This document shows, piece after piece, positions 6,533-12,263 of a stretch of DNA of 12,263 bases. This stretch comes from Lachnospiraceae bacterium UBA3645 (GTDB lineage: Bacteria; Bacillota; Clostridia; Lachnospirales; Lachnospiraceae), in NCBI GenBank assembly GCA_002373555.1, contig DFKM01000128.1, positions 1-12,263 of the forward strand, read 5' to 3'. Made by a program: the position numbers and the translations under genes. The notes beneath the pieces are model-generated. The model did no database searches. It was not told the DNA's origin and worked only from the letters and a program-made list of their open reading frames with translations. Position 1 is the stretch's first letter. Every line of letters begins with the position of its first letter.

Positions 6533-7507
6533 ATGAAAACTATCAGAGCCGACATTAAAAACGGAACCTTCCGCCCGGTCTACCTGATTTACGGAGAGGA
6601 AGCATTCGTCAGAACTTCGCTGCGAAATGAGCTGAAAAGCGCGCTGGCCGGCGATGACGACATGAACTTCATGATGATGGAAGGCCGGGATGTTGATGTC
6701 TCCCAGATCATCCAGTTCGGACAGACCATGCCGTTCTTTGCGGATCACAGGCTGGTGATCGCCGAAAATACGGGGTGGTTCAAAAAGGAGCCGGAGGGAC
6801 TGGCGGATGCGCTGGATACCTTCCCGGACACCACCGTCCTGGTGATCGTCGAAGAGAGCATCGACAAGCGGAGCCGTCTGTATAAGAAGATCACGAAGAT
6901 CGGCTATGCCGCGGAATGCACGCGCCTGAAGCAGGATGCGCTGCTTCGCTGGGCCGCAAGGCGGATCGGCGCGGCCGGCAAGAAGGTGCGGGAGAGCACT
7001 TGCCGGGAATTCCTCTCCATGACCGGCGACGACATGGAGAATATCAAAAATGAGCTGGACAAGCTCATCAGTTATGTCGGGGACCGGGAAGAGATCACGA
7101 CAGAGGATGTGTATGAGATCACGACCAGGCAGATCCAGGGACGGATTTTTGACCTGGTGGACGCGGTCGCCGTGAAGGACCGGAACAAAGCGCTCGCGCT
7201 GTATTATGATCTGCTCACGCTCCGGGAGCCGCCGATGAAGATCCTCGCGCTGATCGCCAGACAGTTCCACCTGCTGATGCAGGTGAAGGAGATGCGGGCC
7301 GAGGGCATCGGAAGCGCGGAGATCGCGCAGGTCCTGAAGCTGCGGCCGTTCGTTGCGGACCGGATGGTCCGGCAGGCAGGGCGGTTCGCCGACGGCGAGC
7401 TGGCGCGCTATGTGGAGCGGTATCTGGATTATGATGCGGCGATCAAGCAGGGCGATCTGTCCGACCGTCTGGCATGCGAGTTGCTGATCGTATCCTTTTC
7501 CGGCTGA
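6533..7507 (+). CDS. holA: DNA polymerase III delta subunit (clamp loader)
   Basis: The 324-residue length matches the HolA family. The N-terminal PVYLIYGEEAF (residues 15-25) is the degenerate P-loop region of the delta AAA+ fold. TVLVIVEESIDKRSRLYKKI lies near 104-123. MTGDDMENIKNELDKLISY and RIFDLVDAVAVKDRNKALALYYDLL are characteristic of the family, and the rest forms the helical collar domain. Delta opens the beta sliding clamp during loading onto primed DNA. The ATG is 3 bases after the DUF975 stop and I see no good Shine-Dalgarno in front of it (the nearest AAAGG is about 22 bases upstream), so translation is probably coupled. The holA/rpsT convergent neighbourhood is common in Firmicutes and supports the call. 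Confidence 0.93.
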   Translation: MKTIRADIKNGTFRPVYLIYGEEAFVRTSLRNELKSALAGDDDMNFMMMEGRDVDVSQIIQFGQTMPFFADHRLVIAENTGWFKKEPEGLADALDTFPDTTVLVIVEESIDKRSRLYKKITKIGYAAECTRLKQDALLRWAARRIGAAGKKVRESTCREFLSMTGDDMENIKNELDKLISYVGDREEITTEDVYEITTRQIQGRIFDLVDAVAVKDRNKALALYYDLLTLREPPMKILALIARQFHLLMQVKEMRAEGIGSAEIAQVLKLRPFVADRMVRQAGRFADGELARYVERYLDYDAAIKQGDLSDRLACELLIVSFSG

Positions 7508-7520
7508 GATCCGGAGGAAA

Positions 7521-7557
7521 AATAAAACCTCCGCATGACGGTTGCGGAGGTTTTATT
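7521..7557. terminator. Bidirectional terminator between holA and rpsT
   Basis: A 15-bp perfect inverted repeat has arms AATAAAACCTCCGCA (7521-7535) and TGCGGAGGTTTTATT (7543-7557) around a 7-base loop. A-rich and T-rich ends give a U-tract on both strands, so it can stop the epsC-DUF975-holA transcript and the convergent rpsT transcript. Confidence 0.93.
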
Positions 7558-7578
7558 ATAAATCGATATTCTTCTGCA

Positions 7579-7842
7579 TCAGTCCATTGCGTTGACGGCC
7601 TTGGCCATACGCGATACTTTACGGGAAGAAGTGTTCTTATGATAGATGCCCTTGCTTGTAGCGGTATCGATCACGGAAGTCGCTGCGATCAGAGCAGCCT
7701 TTGCAGCTTCCTTGTCACCGCTGGCAATCGCAGCTTCGACCTTCTTGATGTAGGTCTTCACTTTGGAACGGGCAGCTTTGTTTCTGTCCGCGCGCTTTGC
7801 TGCTACCAGAACTCTCTTCTTTGCCGATTTGATGTTCGCCAC
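7579..7842 (-). CDS. rpsT: 30S ribosomal protein S20
   Basis: This 87-residue protein binds 16S rRNA during early 30S assembly. The sequence begins MANIKSAKKRVLVAAKRA and ends RKVSRMAKAVNAMD, with the expected Lys/Arg/Ala-rich helices. The start is GTG (7842-7840), not ATG: GGGAGG (7856-7851) is 8 bases upstream and the next residues ANIKSAKKR are the family N-terminus. A longer open frame reaches upstream to 7971 but has no family similarity there. The gene converges on holA, sharing a terminator, and diverges from the beta-helix protein gene. The leader is about 88 bases long. In E. coli rpsT also uses a weak non-AUG start, linked to feedback control, so the GTG here may matter for regulation. 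Confidence 0.97.
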   Translation of the reverse strand: MANIKSAKKRVLVAAKRADRNKAARSKVKTYIKKVEAAIASGDKEAAKAALIAATSVIDTATSKGIYHKNTSSRKVSRMAKAVNAMD

Positions 7843-7932
7843 TTTTCGTACCTCCCAAAAAATCTTTGATCTATTACTATAGTCATCTGTATACAGGAAA
7901 ACCGGACACGGACGATCTCTGTAAACAAGCCA

Positions 7933-7938
7933 TATAAT
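7933..7938 (+). promoter_or_regulatory. Possible -10 element of the beta-helix protein gene, overlapping the rpsT promoter
   Basis: A perfect TATAAT lies on the plus strand, but the upstream -35 is poor: CGGACG at 7909-7914, 18-base spacer, 3/6 match. If used, it gives a leader of about 108 bases before ATG 8053 and excludes simultaneous use of the rpsT -10, with which it overlaps by 2 bases. Confidence 0.4.
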
Positions 7939-7965
7939 GATACTGGATTTAAGGGAGAATGTCAA
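7937..7965 (-). promoter_or_regulatory. rpsT promoter
   Basis: Read on the minus strand: a perfect -35 TTGACA (7965-7960), a 17-base spacer and -10 TATCAT (7942-7937, 5/6 match). Transcription should start near 7930. The -10 overlaps a plus-strand TATAAT at 7933-7938. Confidence 0.85.
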
Positions 7966-7974
7966 TAACAAGAT

Positions 7975-8007
7975 CCTGTTTTTTCGCCGGATTTTCGGAA
8001 AAACAGG
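7975..8007 (+). repeat. Long inverted repeat in the leader of the beta-helix protein gene
   Basis: CCTGTTTTT (7975-7983) pairs perfectly with AAAAACAGG (7999-8007). The stem can extend by three more pairs (TCG with CGG, one G-U) around a CCGGATTTT loop. No T-tract follows, so it is not a classical terminator. Confidence 0.6.
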
Positions 8008-8019
8008 GAAATCAAATAT

Positions 8020-8037
8020 TGCGGATCATGATCCGCA
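8020..8037. repeat. 18-base perfect palindrome directly before the ribosome binding site
   Basis: TGCGGATCA followed by its exact reverse complement TGATCCGCA. It ends 3 bases before GGAG (8041-8044), the Shine-Dalgarno of ATG 8053. It could be a dimeric repressor operator or, in RNA, a 7-bp hairpin with a CAUG loop affecting ribosome access. Confidence 0.6.
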
Positions 8038-8052
8038 CAGGGAGCGGTAAGA

Positions 8053-10515
8053 ATGAATCAATCTATCGGAAAATGTCTCATCATGACGGTCCTGGCAGCC
8101 GTACTGCTGCTGGGGCCGGATATCCCGGCAGAGGCCGCCGGACAGCTGCTGACGTTTTCTGAAACAGGAATCACGGAGTACGGAGCAGGCGCGGGATACA
8201 GCATCACAGGCACCGCGCTTACGATCATGGCGCCGGGTGCCTATGAGATCACCGGCAGCTGTGCGAACGGCAGTATCGTCGTAGAAAAAGGCGTGCGGGA
8301 TGTACGGCTGGAACTCCGGGATCTGTCGCTGGCGTCGGAAACAACAGCGCCGGTCGTGCTTGGAAAGGCGTCCGGGGTCACCATTGTCACGGAGGGGAGC
8401 GTAGTCCTGTCCGACAATGTGCCGGCAGACGCTCCTGCTGCAGAAGGGGCCTGCATTCGGCTGAAAGCCGGCGCGGAGGCGGAGTTTCGCGGAAGCGGCA
8501 GGCTGGAACTGCGGGGGACAGCAAAGAACGGGATCAAAGGCGGATCGGGTACATCCATAGCATTCCGGCCGGAAGCGGATGCGGAAATCAAAGTCTATGC
8601 GGATAATAACGGGATCACCGCGGACGGAAAACTGGTATTCTATTCCGGTAAGTATATCATTCATACCGGCGGTGATGCAATCAAAGCTTCACCGGACAGT
8701 GACGACACGGTTTCGGAGGGATCCGTTACCGTCCTGGGAGGAACGTTTCAGATTCGGGCGGACGGTGATGGGGTTCAGGCGGAGACCGTTGCGATCCATG
8801 CCGGCACATTTGATCTGAAGACGTTCGACGGATACAGAAGCAGAGGGACAAAGCTGCAGCGAAAACGATACGGCAGGATCGGGTTCTATACGAGGGTCTT
8901 TGACTCTGAAACGATGAGCTGCAAAGGCCTGAAGGCTTCCGGCGACCGGGAGACGAAATGTGCACTGATGATAGACGGCGGATCCTTTACCCTGGACTGC
9001 GCGGATGACGCGGTCCATTCCGACAGCGACGTACAGATCACCGGCGGAACATTTACGATCGATACCGGTGATGACGGAATCCATGCAGACGGTACGATGA
9101 CGCTTGGAAGAGACGGCGCCGGCAGCCCGGAAATCAGCATCCGCAATTCGCTGGAAGGCATGGATGCTTCGACACTGTATGTTTACAGCGGGAAATATTC
9201 AGTGACCGCGGAAGATGACGGCATGAATGCGGCTGCAGGAGACGGCAGCATTACCGGCGACAATGAAGTGCGGATCCTCGGCGGGGATATTTTTATCAAC
9301 AGCCGCGGCGACGGGATCGATTCGAACGGTGATCTGAACCTGCTCGGCGGGAAGCTGATCGTGCTGAGCCAGATGAAAGGCGGTATGGATTCGCCGCTGG
9401 ATGCCGGCAGGAAGCTGTTTATTTCCGGCGCAGAAGTGCTGGCCGCCGGAACACCCGGCGTGGACGGTATTGCCTCCGCAGACTGTTTTGGAGACGAGCA
9501 GAACTATGTGATCGCAACGGAAAGGTATGTATCCGGGACCACGATTGAAGCAAAACGCGGCGGGATGACGGCATGCAGTGCAGTCACGAAGCGGTCTGTA
9601 AATTATGTGCTGTACTCTGCACCGGCTGCAGGGGAACTGTCCATCACTGCGATTCCGCCTGCGCCGAAGGAAACACCGGAAGCCCCGGAGGTGCCGCAGT
9701 CATCGGATCCGGTACAGAATGAAGAGAAAGAAGAGCCGGCACAGACGGGCAGGGAAGATCTGCAGGAGACAGAAGAGGCTTCCGTACAGACAGCGGGGCC
9801 GGTAAAGACAGATCAGAAGAAAAAGACCACAGCGGAGGAGAAGGAACGGCTGATAAACAGTGCAGCGACCGATAAGAAGCAGCTGCAGGAGACATCTGCA
9901 CCGGCAGAAAAAGAACAGACTGCGGCAGCTGCGTCTGCGGTACTGCTCGCGAAAATGACGGCCGTAAAGAAAACGAAACTGAAGCTCACCTGGGTGAAAG
10001 CACCGCACGCGGATGGTTATGAGATCTGGTTTGCCGGCTGTAAATCCGGTGATTCGAAGAAGGGATACAGGCGGATCAGGACGATCATGAAAACCGGAAA
10101 GACGAGCTTTACGGTTTCCGGTCTGATGAAGAATCATTCCTATAAAGCCGTTATAAAGGCTTACCGGAAGATCGGCGGAAAGAAGCAGTATATTTCCGAA
10201 AGCTTTTCGCTGCATGCGCTGACCGGAAACAGCAATGCCTGTTACTGCAATCCGAAATCCGTGACGCTGAAAAAGAAGAAGGTAACGCTGCGGACAGGGG
10301 ATACCTATAAGATCAAAGGCGCAAAGATAAAGAAGACCATGTCGGATCGAAAGCTGATTGCGCATGCGAAGAAATTCCGGTTTCTGACATCGGATCGTGC
10401 GGTTGCGGCCGTATCGAAATCCGGGAAGATTATCGCGAAGGGCTCCGGAAAGTGCAAAATCTATGTGATCGCGAATAATGGAGTGTCTACAGCCCTGAAG
10501 GTGACAGTAAAATGA
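8053..10515 (+). CDS. Secreted Cthe_2159-like beta-helix carbohydrate-binding protein with FN3 and Ig-like tail
   Basis: The protein is 820 residues, with GGAG 8 bases before ATG. A signal peptide covers 1-28, cleavage after PAEA. Residues about 30-530 match the style of the Cthe_2159/DUF4353 family, a right-handed beta-helix whose founding member from Clostridium thermocellum binds cellulose and polygalacturonate with calcium. Repeating coils are visible: GGTFQIRADGDGVQAE, GGSFTLDCADDAVHSD, GGTFTIDTGDDGIHADG, SGKYSVTAEDDGMNAA and GGDIFINSRGDGIDSNG, rich in acidic turns suited to Ca2+. A Pro/Glu/Gln-rich linker spans about 536-627. A fibronectin type III-like domain follows (about 630-726, with LKLTWVKAPHADGYEIWF), then a bacterial Ig-like Lys-rich domain to the end (about 733-820). 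No LPXTG, SLH or dockerin is seen, so wall attachment is probably through the basic tail. A role in polysaccharide binding is likely; catalytic activity is not evident. Confidence 0.85.
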   Translation: MNQSIGKCLIMTVLAAVLLLGPDIPAEAAGQLLTFSETGITEYGAGAGYSITGTALTIMAPGAYEITGSCANGSIVVEKGVRDVRLELRDLSLASETTAPVVLGKASGVTIVTEGSVVLSDNVPADAPAAEGACIRLKAGAEAEFRGSGRLELRGTAKNGIKGGSGTSIAFRPEADAEIKVYADNNGITADGKLVFYSGKYIIHTGGDAIKASPDSDDTVSEGSVTVLGGTFQIRADGDGVQAETVAIHAGTFDLKTFDGYRSRGTKLQRKRYGRIGFYTRVFDSETMSCKGLKASGDRETKCALMIDGGSFTLDCADDAVHSDSDVQITGGTFTIDTGDDGIHADGTMTLGRDGAGSPEISIRNSLEGMDASTLYVYSGKYSVTAEDDGMNAAAGDGSITGDNEVRILGGDIFINSRGDGIDSNGDLNLLGGKLIVLSQMKGGMDSPLDAGRKLFISGAEVLAAGTPGVDGIASADCFGDEQNYVIATERYVSGTTIEAKRGGMTACSAVTKRSVNYVLYSAPAAGELSITAIPPAPKETPEAPEVPQSSDPVQNEEKEEPAQTGREDLQETEEASVQTAGPVKTDQKKKTTAEEKERLINSAATDKKQLQETSAPAEKEQTAAAASAVLLAKMTAVKKTKLKLTWVKAPHADGYEIWFAGCKSGDSKKGYRRIRTIMKTGKTSFTVSGLMKNHSYKAVIKAYRKIGGKKQYISESFSLHALTGNSNACYCNPKSVTLKKKKVTLRTGDTYKIKGAKIKKTMSDRKLIAHAKKFRFLTSDRAVAAVSKSGKIIAKGSGKCKIYVIANNGVSTALKVTVK

Positions 10516-10533
10516 GTATTTTGTTCCAATACC

Positions 10534-10562
10534 TTGACGTAACAAATTTGTAACATTATAAT
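10534..10562 (+). promoter_or_regulatory. Sigma-A-type promoter of the zinc-ribbon/SH3b/YARHG gene
   Basis: TTGACG (10534-10539) and a perfect TATAAT (10557-10562) are spaced by 17 bases. The start should be near 10569, giving a leader of about 114 bases. It begins only 18 bases after the stop of the preceding gene, for which no terminator is visible. Confidence 0.85.
10539..10555 (-). promoter_or_regulatory. Candidate WalR (YycF) box between -35 and -10
   Basis: On the plus strand GTAACA-AATTT-GTAACA; on the minus strand TGTTAC-N5-TGTTAC, an exact fit to TGTWAH-N5-TGTWAH. It fills the promoter spacer and touches the -35, so binding should block RNA polymerase. It is the second such box in front of an envelope gene in this window. 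Confidence 0.5.
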
Positions 10563-10578
10563 AACAGAGTAATCGTTT

Positions 10579-10615
10579 ATCATGATATGCCATGCTTGCA
10601 TGCGCCTATCATGAT
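10579..10615 (+). repeat. Stem-loop at the 5' end of the SH3b/YARHG transcript
   Basis: ATCATGATA (10579-10587) and TATCATGAT (10607-10615) form a perfect 9-bp stem. Inside it, GCCATG (10589-10594) can pair with CATGCGC (10599-10605) with one bulged C around a CTTG loop. It would begin about 10 bases after the predicted transcription start. No known riboswitch class is recognised. Confidence 0.55.
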
Positions 10616-10682
10616 GATCTTATTCCCCGACGAAAAATGAGAAAATAGAATCTTTCTATGCAATAAAAAGGGAGGTAAAACT

Positions 10683-11858
10683 ATGGCCACAAAGATCAAG
10701 ATCTGCCCCGCCTGCGGACGGGAGATCCCCGCGCTCGCTTCATTCTGCCCCGAATGCGGCGTCAAGCTTGCGAAGCCCGATCCCGAAAGCTTCAGGGACT
10801 GGGATGACGAAGCCGAAGAGAGAGAGCAGGAAGAAGCTGCCAGAGAAGACGAGGAGTATGAAAGAAACGCTGCCAGAGAGGAAGAGATGGCGAGACGCCG
10901 CGAATCCTATCAGAAGCAGCTTGAGAGACGCCGTTCGAATTCCAGAAAGATGATCCCCGTGGTCATCCTTCTGATCCTGCTGCTGATCGCAGCCGGCATC
11001 TATGCCGGAACAAGGATGTTCCGGAGCGGCGGAAACGGTTCCGGCGGAGAACAGGGAAGCATCTCCGGCAATCTTTCCGGGAACAATGAATCCGCGGATG
11101 CCGAGACCGGCACCGGTGCAGCCGATACGCTGGAATCCCAGACCGAGACAGTCCCCGAGATCCAGACAACTGCTGCGGAATCCGAGAGCGAGACCGCGAC
11201 CGAGAGCCAGACCGAGACCAGCACGATGGAAAGCAGCACCCAGCCGACGACTACGGCTGTCGATACCAGCAATGCGAAGACCATGTATGTCACCACGTAT
11301 CTGAACGTTCGTGACGGCGCCGGCAACAGCTCGAATGTCATCGGCCAGATCACCGACGGCGATCCGATCCAGGTACTGGATGATTCCGGAAACTGGTACA
11401 AGATCGCTTACAACGGCCAGGTCGCGTATGTCTATTCCGGTTATGTCGTAGGCTCGAGGGAAGAAGTCGCAAAGCGCCATTCCGAGGAGGCTTCGAAGGC
11501 GGAAGAGAGTAGGAAGGCCGAGGAGAGCAAGAAGGCAGAGGAAAGCAAGAAAGCCAAGGAGACCACCAAGGACACCAGCAATTACAAGGCCGGCAGCGAT
11601 GATTCCTCTGTGATTGCCAAGAGCAGCAAGAAATATCTCGACGACGATGATCTGGACGGCATGAGCAGCAGCGATCTGCGTCTTGCCAGAAACGAGATCT
11701 ACGCCCGCCACGGCTGCATCTTCAAGGACAAGAGCCTGCAGAAATATTTCGAAGGCAAGAGCTGGTACACGCCGAAGATCAATGTAGACGATTTCGATAC
11801 AGGCAGCCTCAACAAGTACGAGATCGCGAACATCAAGAAGATCAGAGACAAAGAATAA
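10683..11858 (+). CDS. Zinc-ribbon, single-pass membrane protein with extracellular SH3b and YARHG domains
   Basis: The protein is 391 residues; GGGAGG (10670-10675) lies 7 bases before ATG. A zinc ribbon CPACG..CPECG at residues 8-26 gives four metal-binding cysteines. A highly charged Glu/Arg helix, probably coiled coil, spans about 33-88. One transmembrane segment follows (about 90-110, IPVVILLILLLIAAGIYAG) and predicts the N-terminus inside and the C-terminus outside. A Thr/Ser/Glu-rich stretch runs about 115-195, then an SH3b domain (about 201-257, with LNVRDGAGNSSNVIGQI and GNWYKIAYNGQVAYVYSGYV). A Lys/Glu linker with three copies of KAEES plus R or K starts at residue 272. A YARHG domain (about 316-391, with LARNEIYARHG and KSWYTP) ends the protein. 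SH3b domains usually bind peptidoglycan; YARHG is an extracellular domain of uncertain function. The layout suggests a link between cell wall and cytoplasm; no enzymatic domain is seen. Confidence 0.88.
   Translation: MATKIKICPACGREIPALASFCPECGVKLAKPDPESFRDWDDEAEEREQEEAAREDEEYERNAAREEEMARRRESYQKQLERRRSNSRKMIPVVILLILLLIAAGIYAGTRMFRSGGNGSGGEQGSISGNLSGNNESADAETGTGAADTLESQTETVPEIQTTAAESESETATESQTETSTMESSTQPTTTAVDTSNAKTMYVTTYLNVRDGAGNSSNVIGQITDGDPIQVLDDSGNWYKIAYNGQVAYVYSGYVVGSREEVAKRHSEEASKAEESRKAEESKKAEESKKAKETTKDTSNYKAGSDDSSVIAKSSKKYLDDDDLDGMSSSDLRLARNEIYARHGCIFKDKSLQKYFEGKSWYTPKINVDDFDTGSLNKYEIANIKKIRDKE
11496..11561 (+). repeat. Tandem KAEES(K/R) codon repeat inside the SH3b/YARHG gene
   Basis: Three consecutive 18-base units encode KAEES followed by R or K, then a fourth decayed unit. 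Synonymous bases differ between units, so the repeat is not brand new. It forms a charged, probably helical spacer between SH3b and YARHG. Confidence 0.7.
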
Positions 11859-11863
11859 TTTCA

Positions 11864-11883
11864 GGACCCCCGCAAGGGGGTCT
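11864..11883 (+). terminator. Hairpin after the SH3b/YARHG gene, weak terminator
   Basis: GACCCCC (11865-11871) pairs with GGGGGTC (11876-11882) around a GCAA (GNRA) loop, with one extra G-U pair outside. The following TTGCTGAT is a poor U-tract, so some read-through into trmB is plausible. I see no clear separate promoter for trmB in the 37 bases between hairpin and ATG. Confidence 0.7.
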
Positions 11884-11919
11884 TGCTGATAACAGAAATA
11901 AAAGGAAAGATTTGCACGC

Positions 11920-12263
11920 ATGAGATTAAAGAATGTGCCCGGAGCGGCAGAATATATAGCGAACAGCCCGTATGCGACACCGGATCCGCAGGAGCATAAG
12001 GGAAGATGGAAGGAACTGTTCGGGAACGATCATCCCGTCCGGCTGGAGATCGGCATGGGCAAGGGACAGTTCATCATCGGCATGAGCGAAGCGCATCCGG
12101 AGATCAGTTTTATCGGGATGGAGAAATACTCAAGCGTCCTCAAGCGTGCGGTCCAGAAACAGGAAGCGCATCAGCTGCCGAACCTCGCGCTGGTCTGCGC
12201 GGATGCGGCAGAGCTTACAGACATGTTCGCGGAAGGCGAGATCGACCGGATCTATCTGAATTT
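11920..12263 (+). CDS. trmB: tRNA (guanine-N7-)-methyltransferase, N-terminal part (3' end outside window)
   Basis: The frame is open from ATG 11920 to the right edge, giving 114 full codons of a protein usually a little over 200 residues. It begins MRLKNVPGAAEYIANSPY. The SAM-binding motif LEIGMGKGQFI, the following FIGMEKYSSVLKRAVQK and the motif IDRIYLNF (just before the family's DPWPK, which lies outside) identify TrmB, which makes m7G46 in the tRNA variable loop using S-adenosylmethionine. The purine-rich AAGGA at 11902-11906 is 13 bases from the ATG, longer than ideal; no better in-frame start is seen. Confidence 0.93.
   Translation, partial: MRLKNVPGAAEYIANSPYATPDPQEHKGRWKELFGNDHPVRLEIGMGKGQFIIGMSEAHPEISFIGMEKYSSVLKRAVQKQEAHQLPNLALVCADAAELTDMFAEGEIDRIYLN

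Noticed and set aside
6092..7270. A 392-codon minus-strand open frame opposite the DUF975 and holA genes.
   Set aside because: It has no family resemblance or ribosome site and lies opposite two well-recognised genes; it is a by-product of GC-rich codons.
7920..7936. TGTAAA upstream of the beta-helix gene as a WalR box.
   Set aside because: The sequences 11 bases before and after do not match TGTWAH, so it is an isolated half-site.
7843..7971. An N-terminal extension of rpsT up to 7971.
   Set aside because: The extra residues have no S20 similarity and run across the strong ribosome site and the promoter; GTG at 7842 fits the family start exactly.
10516..10532. GTATT/AATAC hairpin after the beta-helix gene as a terminator.
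   Set aside because: A 5-bp AT-rich stem without a T-tract, directly abutting the next -35. It is too weak to call.
10740..11921. A 393-codon minus-strand open frame opposite the SH3b/YARHG gene.
   Set aside because: The plus strand has clear zinc-ribbon, SH3b and YARHG motifs; the minus translation is low-complexity hydrophobic antisense.
1..12263. A phage-defence, CRISPR, transposon or biosynthetic gene cluster.
   Set aside because: No integrase, transposase, nuclease, helicase, toxin-antitoxin pair, spaced repeats or synthase was seen. All larger frames are explained by housekeeping or envelope genes.

Overview
The window looks like chromosomal DNA from an anaerobic Gram-positive bacterium of the class Clostridia, most likely Lachnospiraceae or a close relative. 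The reasons are strong purine-rich Shine-Dalgarno sites (GGGAGG, AAGGAG), canonical TTGACA/TATAAT promoters with 17-base spacers, lysine-rich Ig-like tails on secreted proteins, a Cthe_2159-type beta-helix protein, a YARHG/SH3b membrane protein, and the holA-rpsT gene pair typical of Firmicutes. Base composition is moderately GC-rich in genes and AT-rich in promoters. I see no phage, transposon, CRISPR or tRNA/rRNA gene. The assignment rests on gene families, not on a marker search.

Layout. (1) 1-1050: the 3' end of an aconitase-family hydratase, closed by a UUCG-loop terminator. (2) 1084-3366: a surface unit under one strong extended -10 promoter. It encodes a secreted protein with a CHAP-like cysteine amidase/peptidase nested in a BspA-type leucine-rich repeat and followed by two Ig-like domains, then a very acidic lipoprotein and a palindromic terminator. 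(3) 3381-4769: galactokinase, transcribed alone, with its own promoter and terminator. (4) 4777-7557: serine O-acetyltransferase, a DUF975 membrane protein and DNA polymerase III delta (holA), tightly packed. This unit ends at a 15-bp bidirectional terminator shared with convergent rpsT. (5) 7579-7965, minus strand: rpsT with a GTG start and an excellent promoter. (6) 7933-10515: a secreted beta-helix (Cthe_2159-like) protein with FN3 and Ig-like tails, divergent from rpsT, whose leader can form two stem-loops. (7) 10534-11883: a zinc-ribbon/transmembrane/SH3b/YARHG protein under its own promoter. (8) 11920-end: the 5' part of trmB (tRNA m7G46 methyltransferase).

How the parts may work together. 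Housekeeping genes (hydratase, galK, epsC, holA, rpsT, trmB) alternate with four envelope genes. The strongest new signal is regulatory. Two envelope promoters, those of the CHAP protein and of the SH3b/YARHG protein, each carry an exact match to the direct-repeat box of the cell-wall response regulator WalR (TGTWAH-N5-TGTWAH on the minus strand). Both boxes sit where binding should repress: over the start of the transcript in one case, between -35 and -10 in the other. This suggests a small WalRK-type cell-wall regulon. The Lys-rich wall protein next to an extremely acidic lipoprotein also suggests an electrostatic pair at the cell surface. Neither idea is proven by sequence alone.
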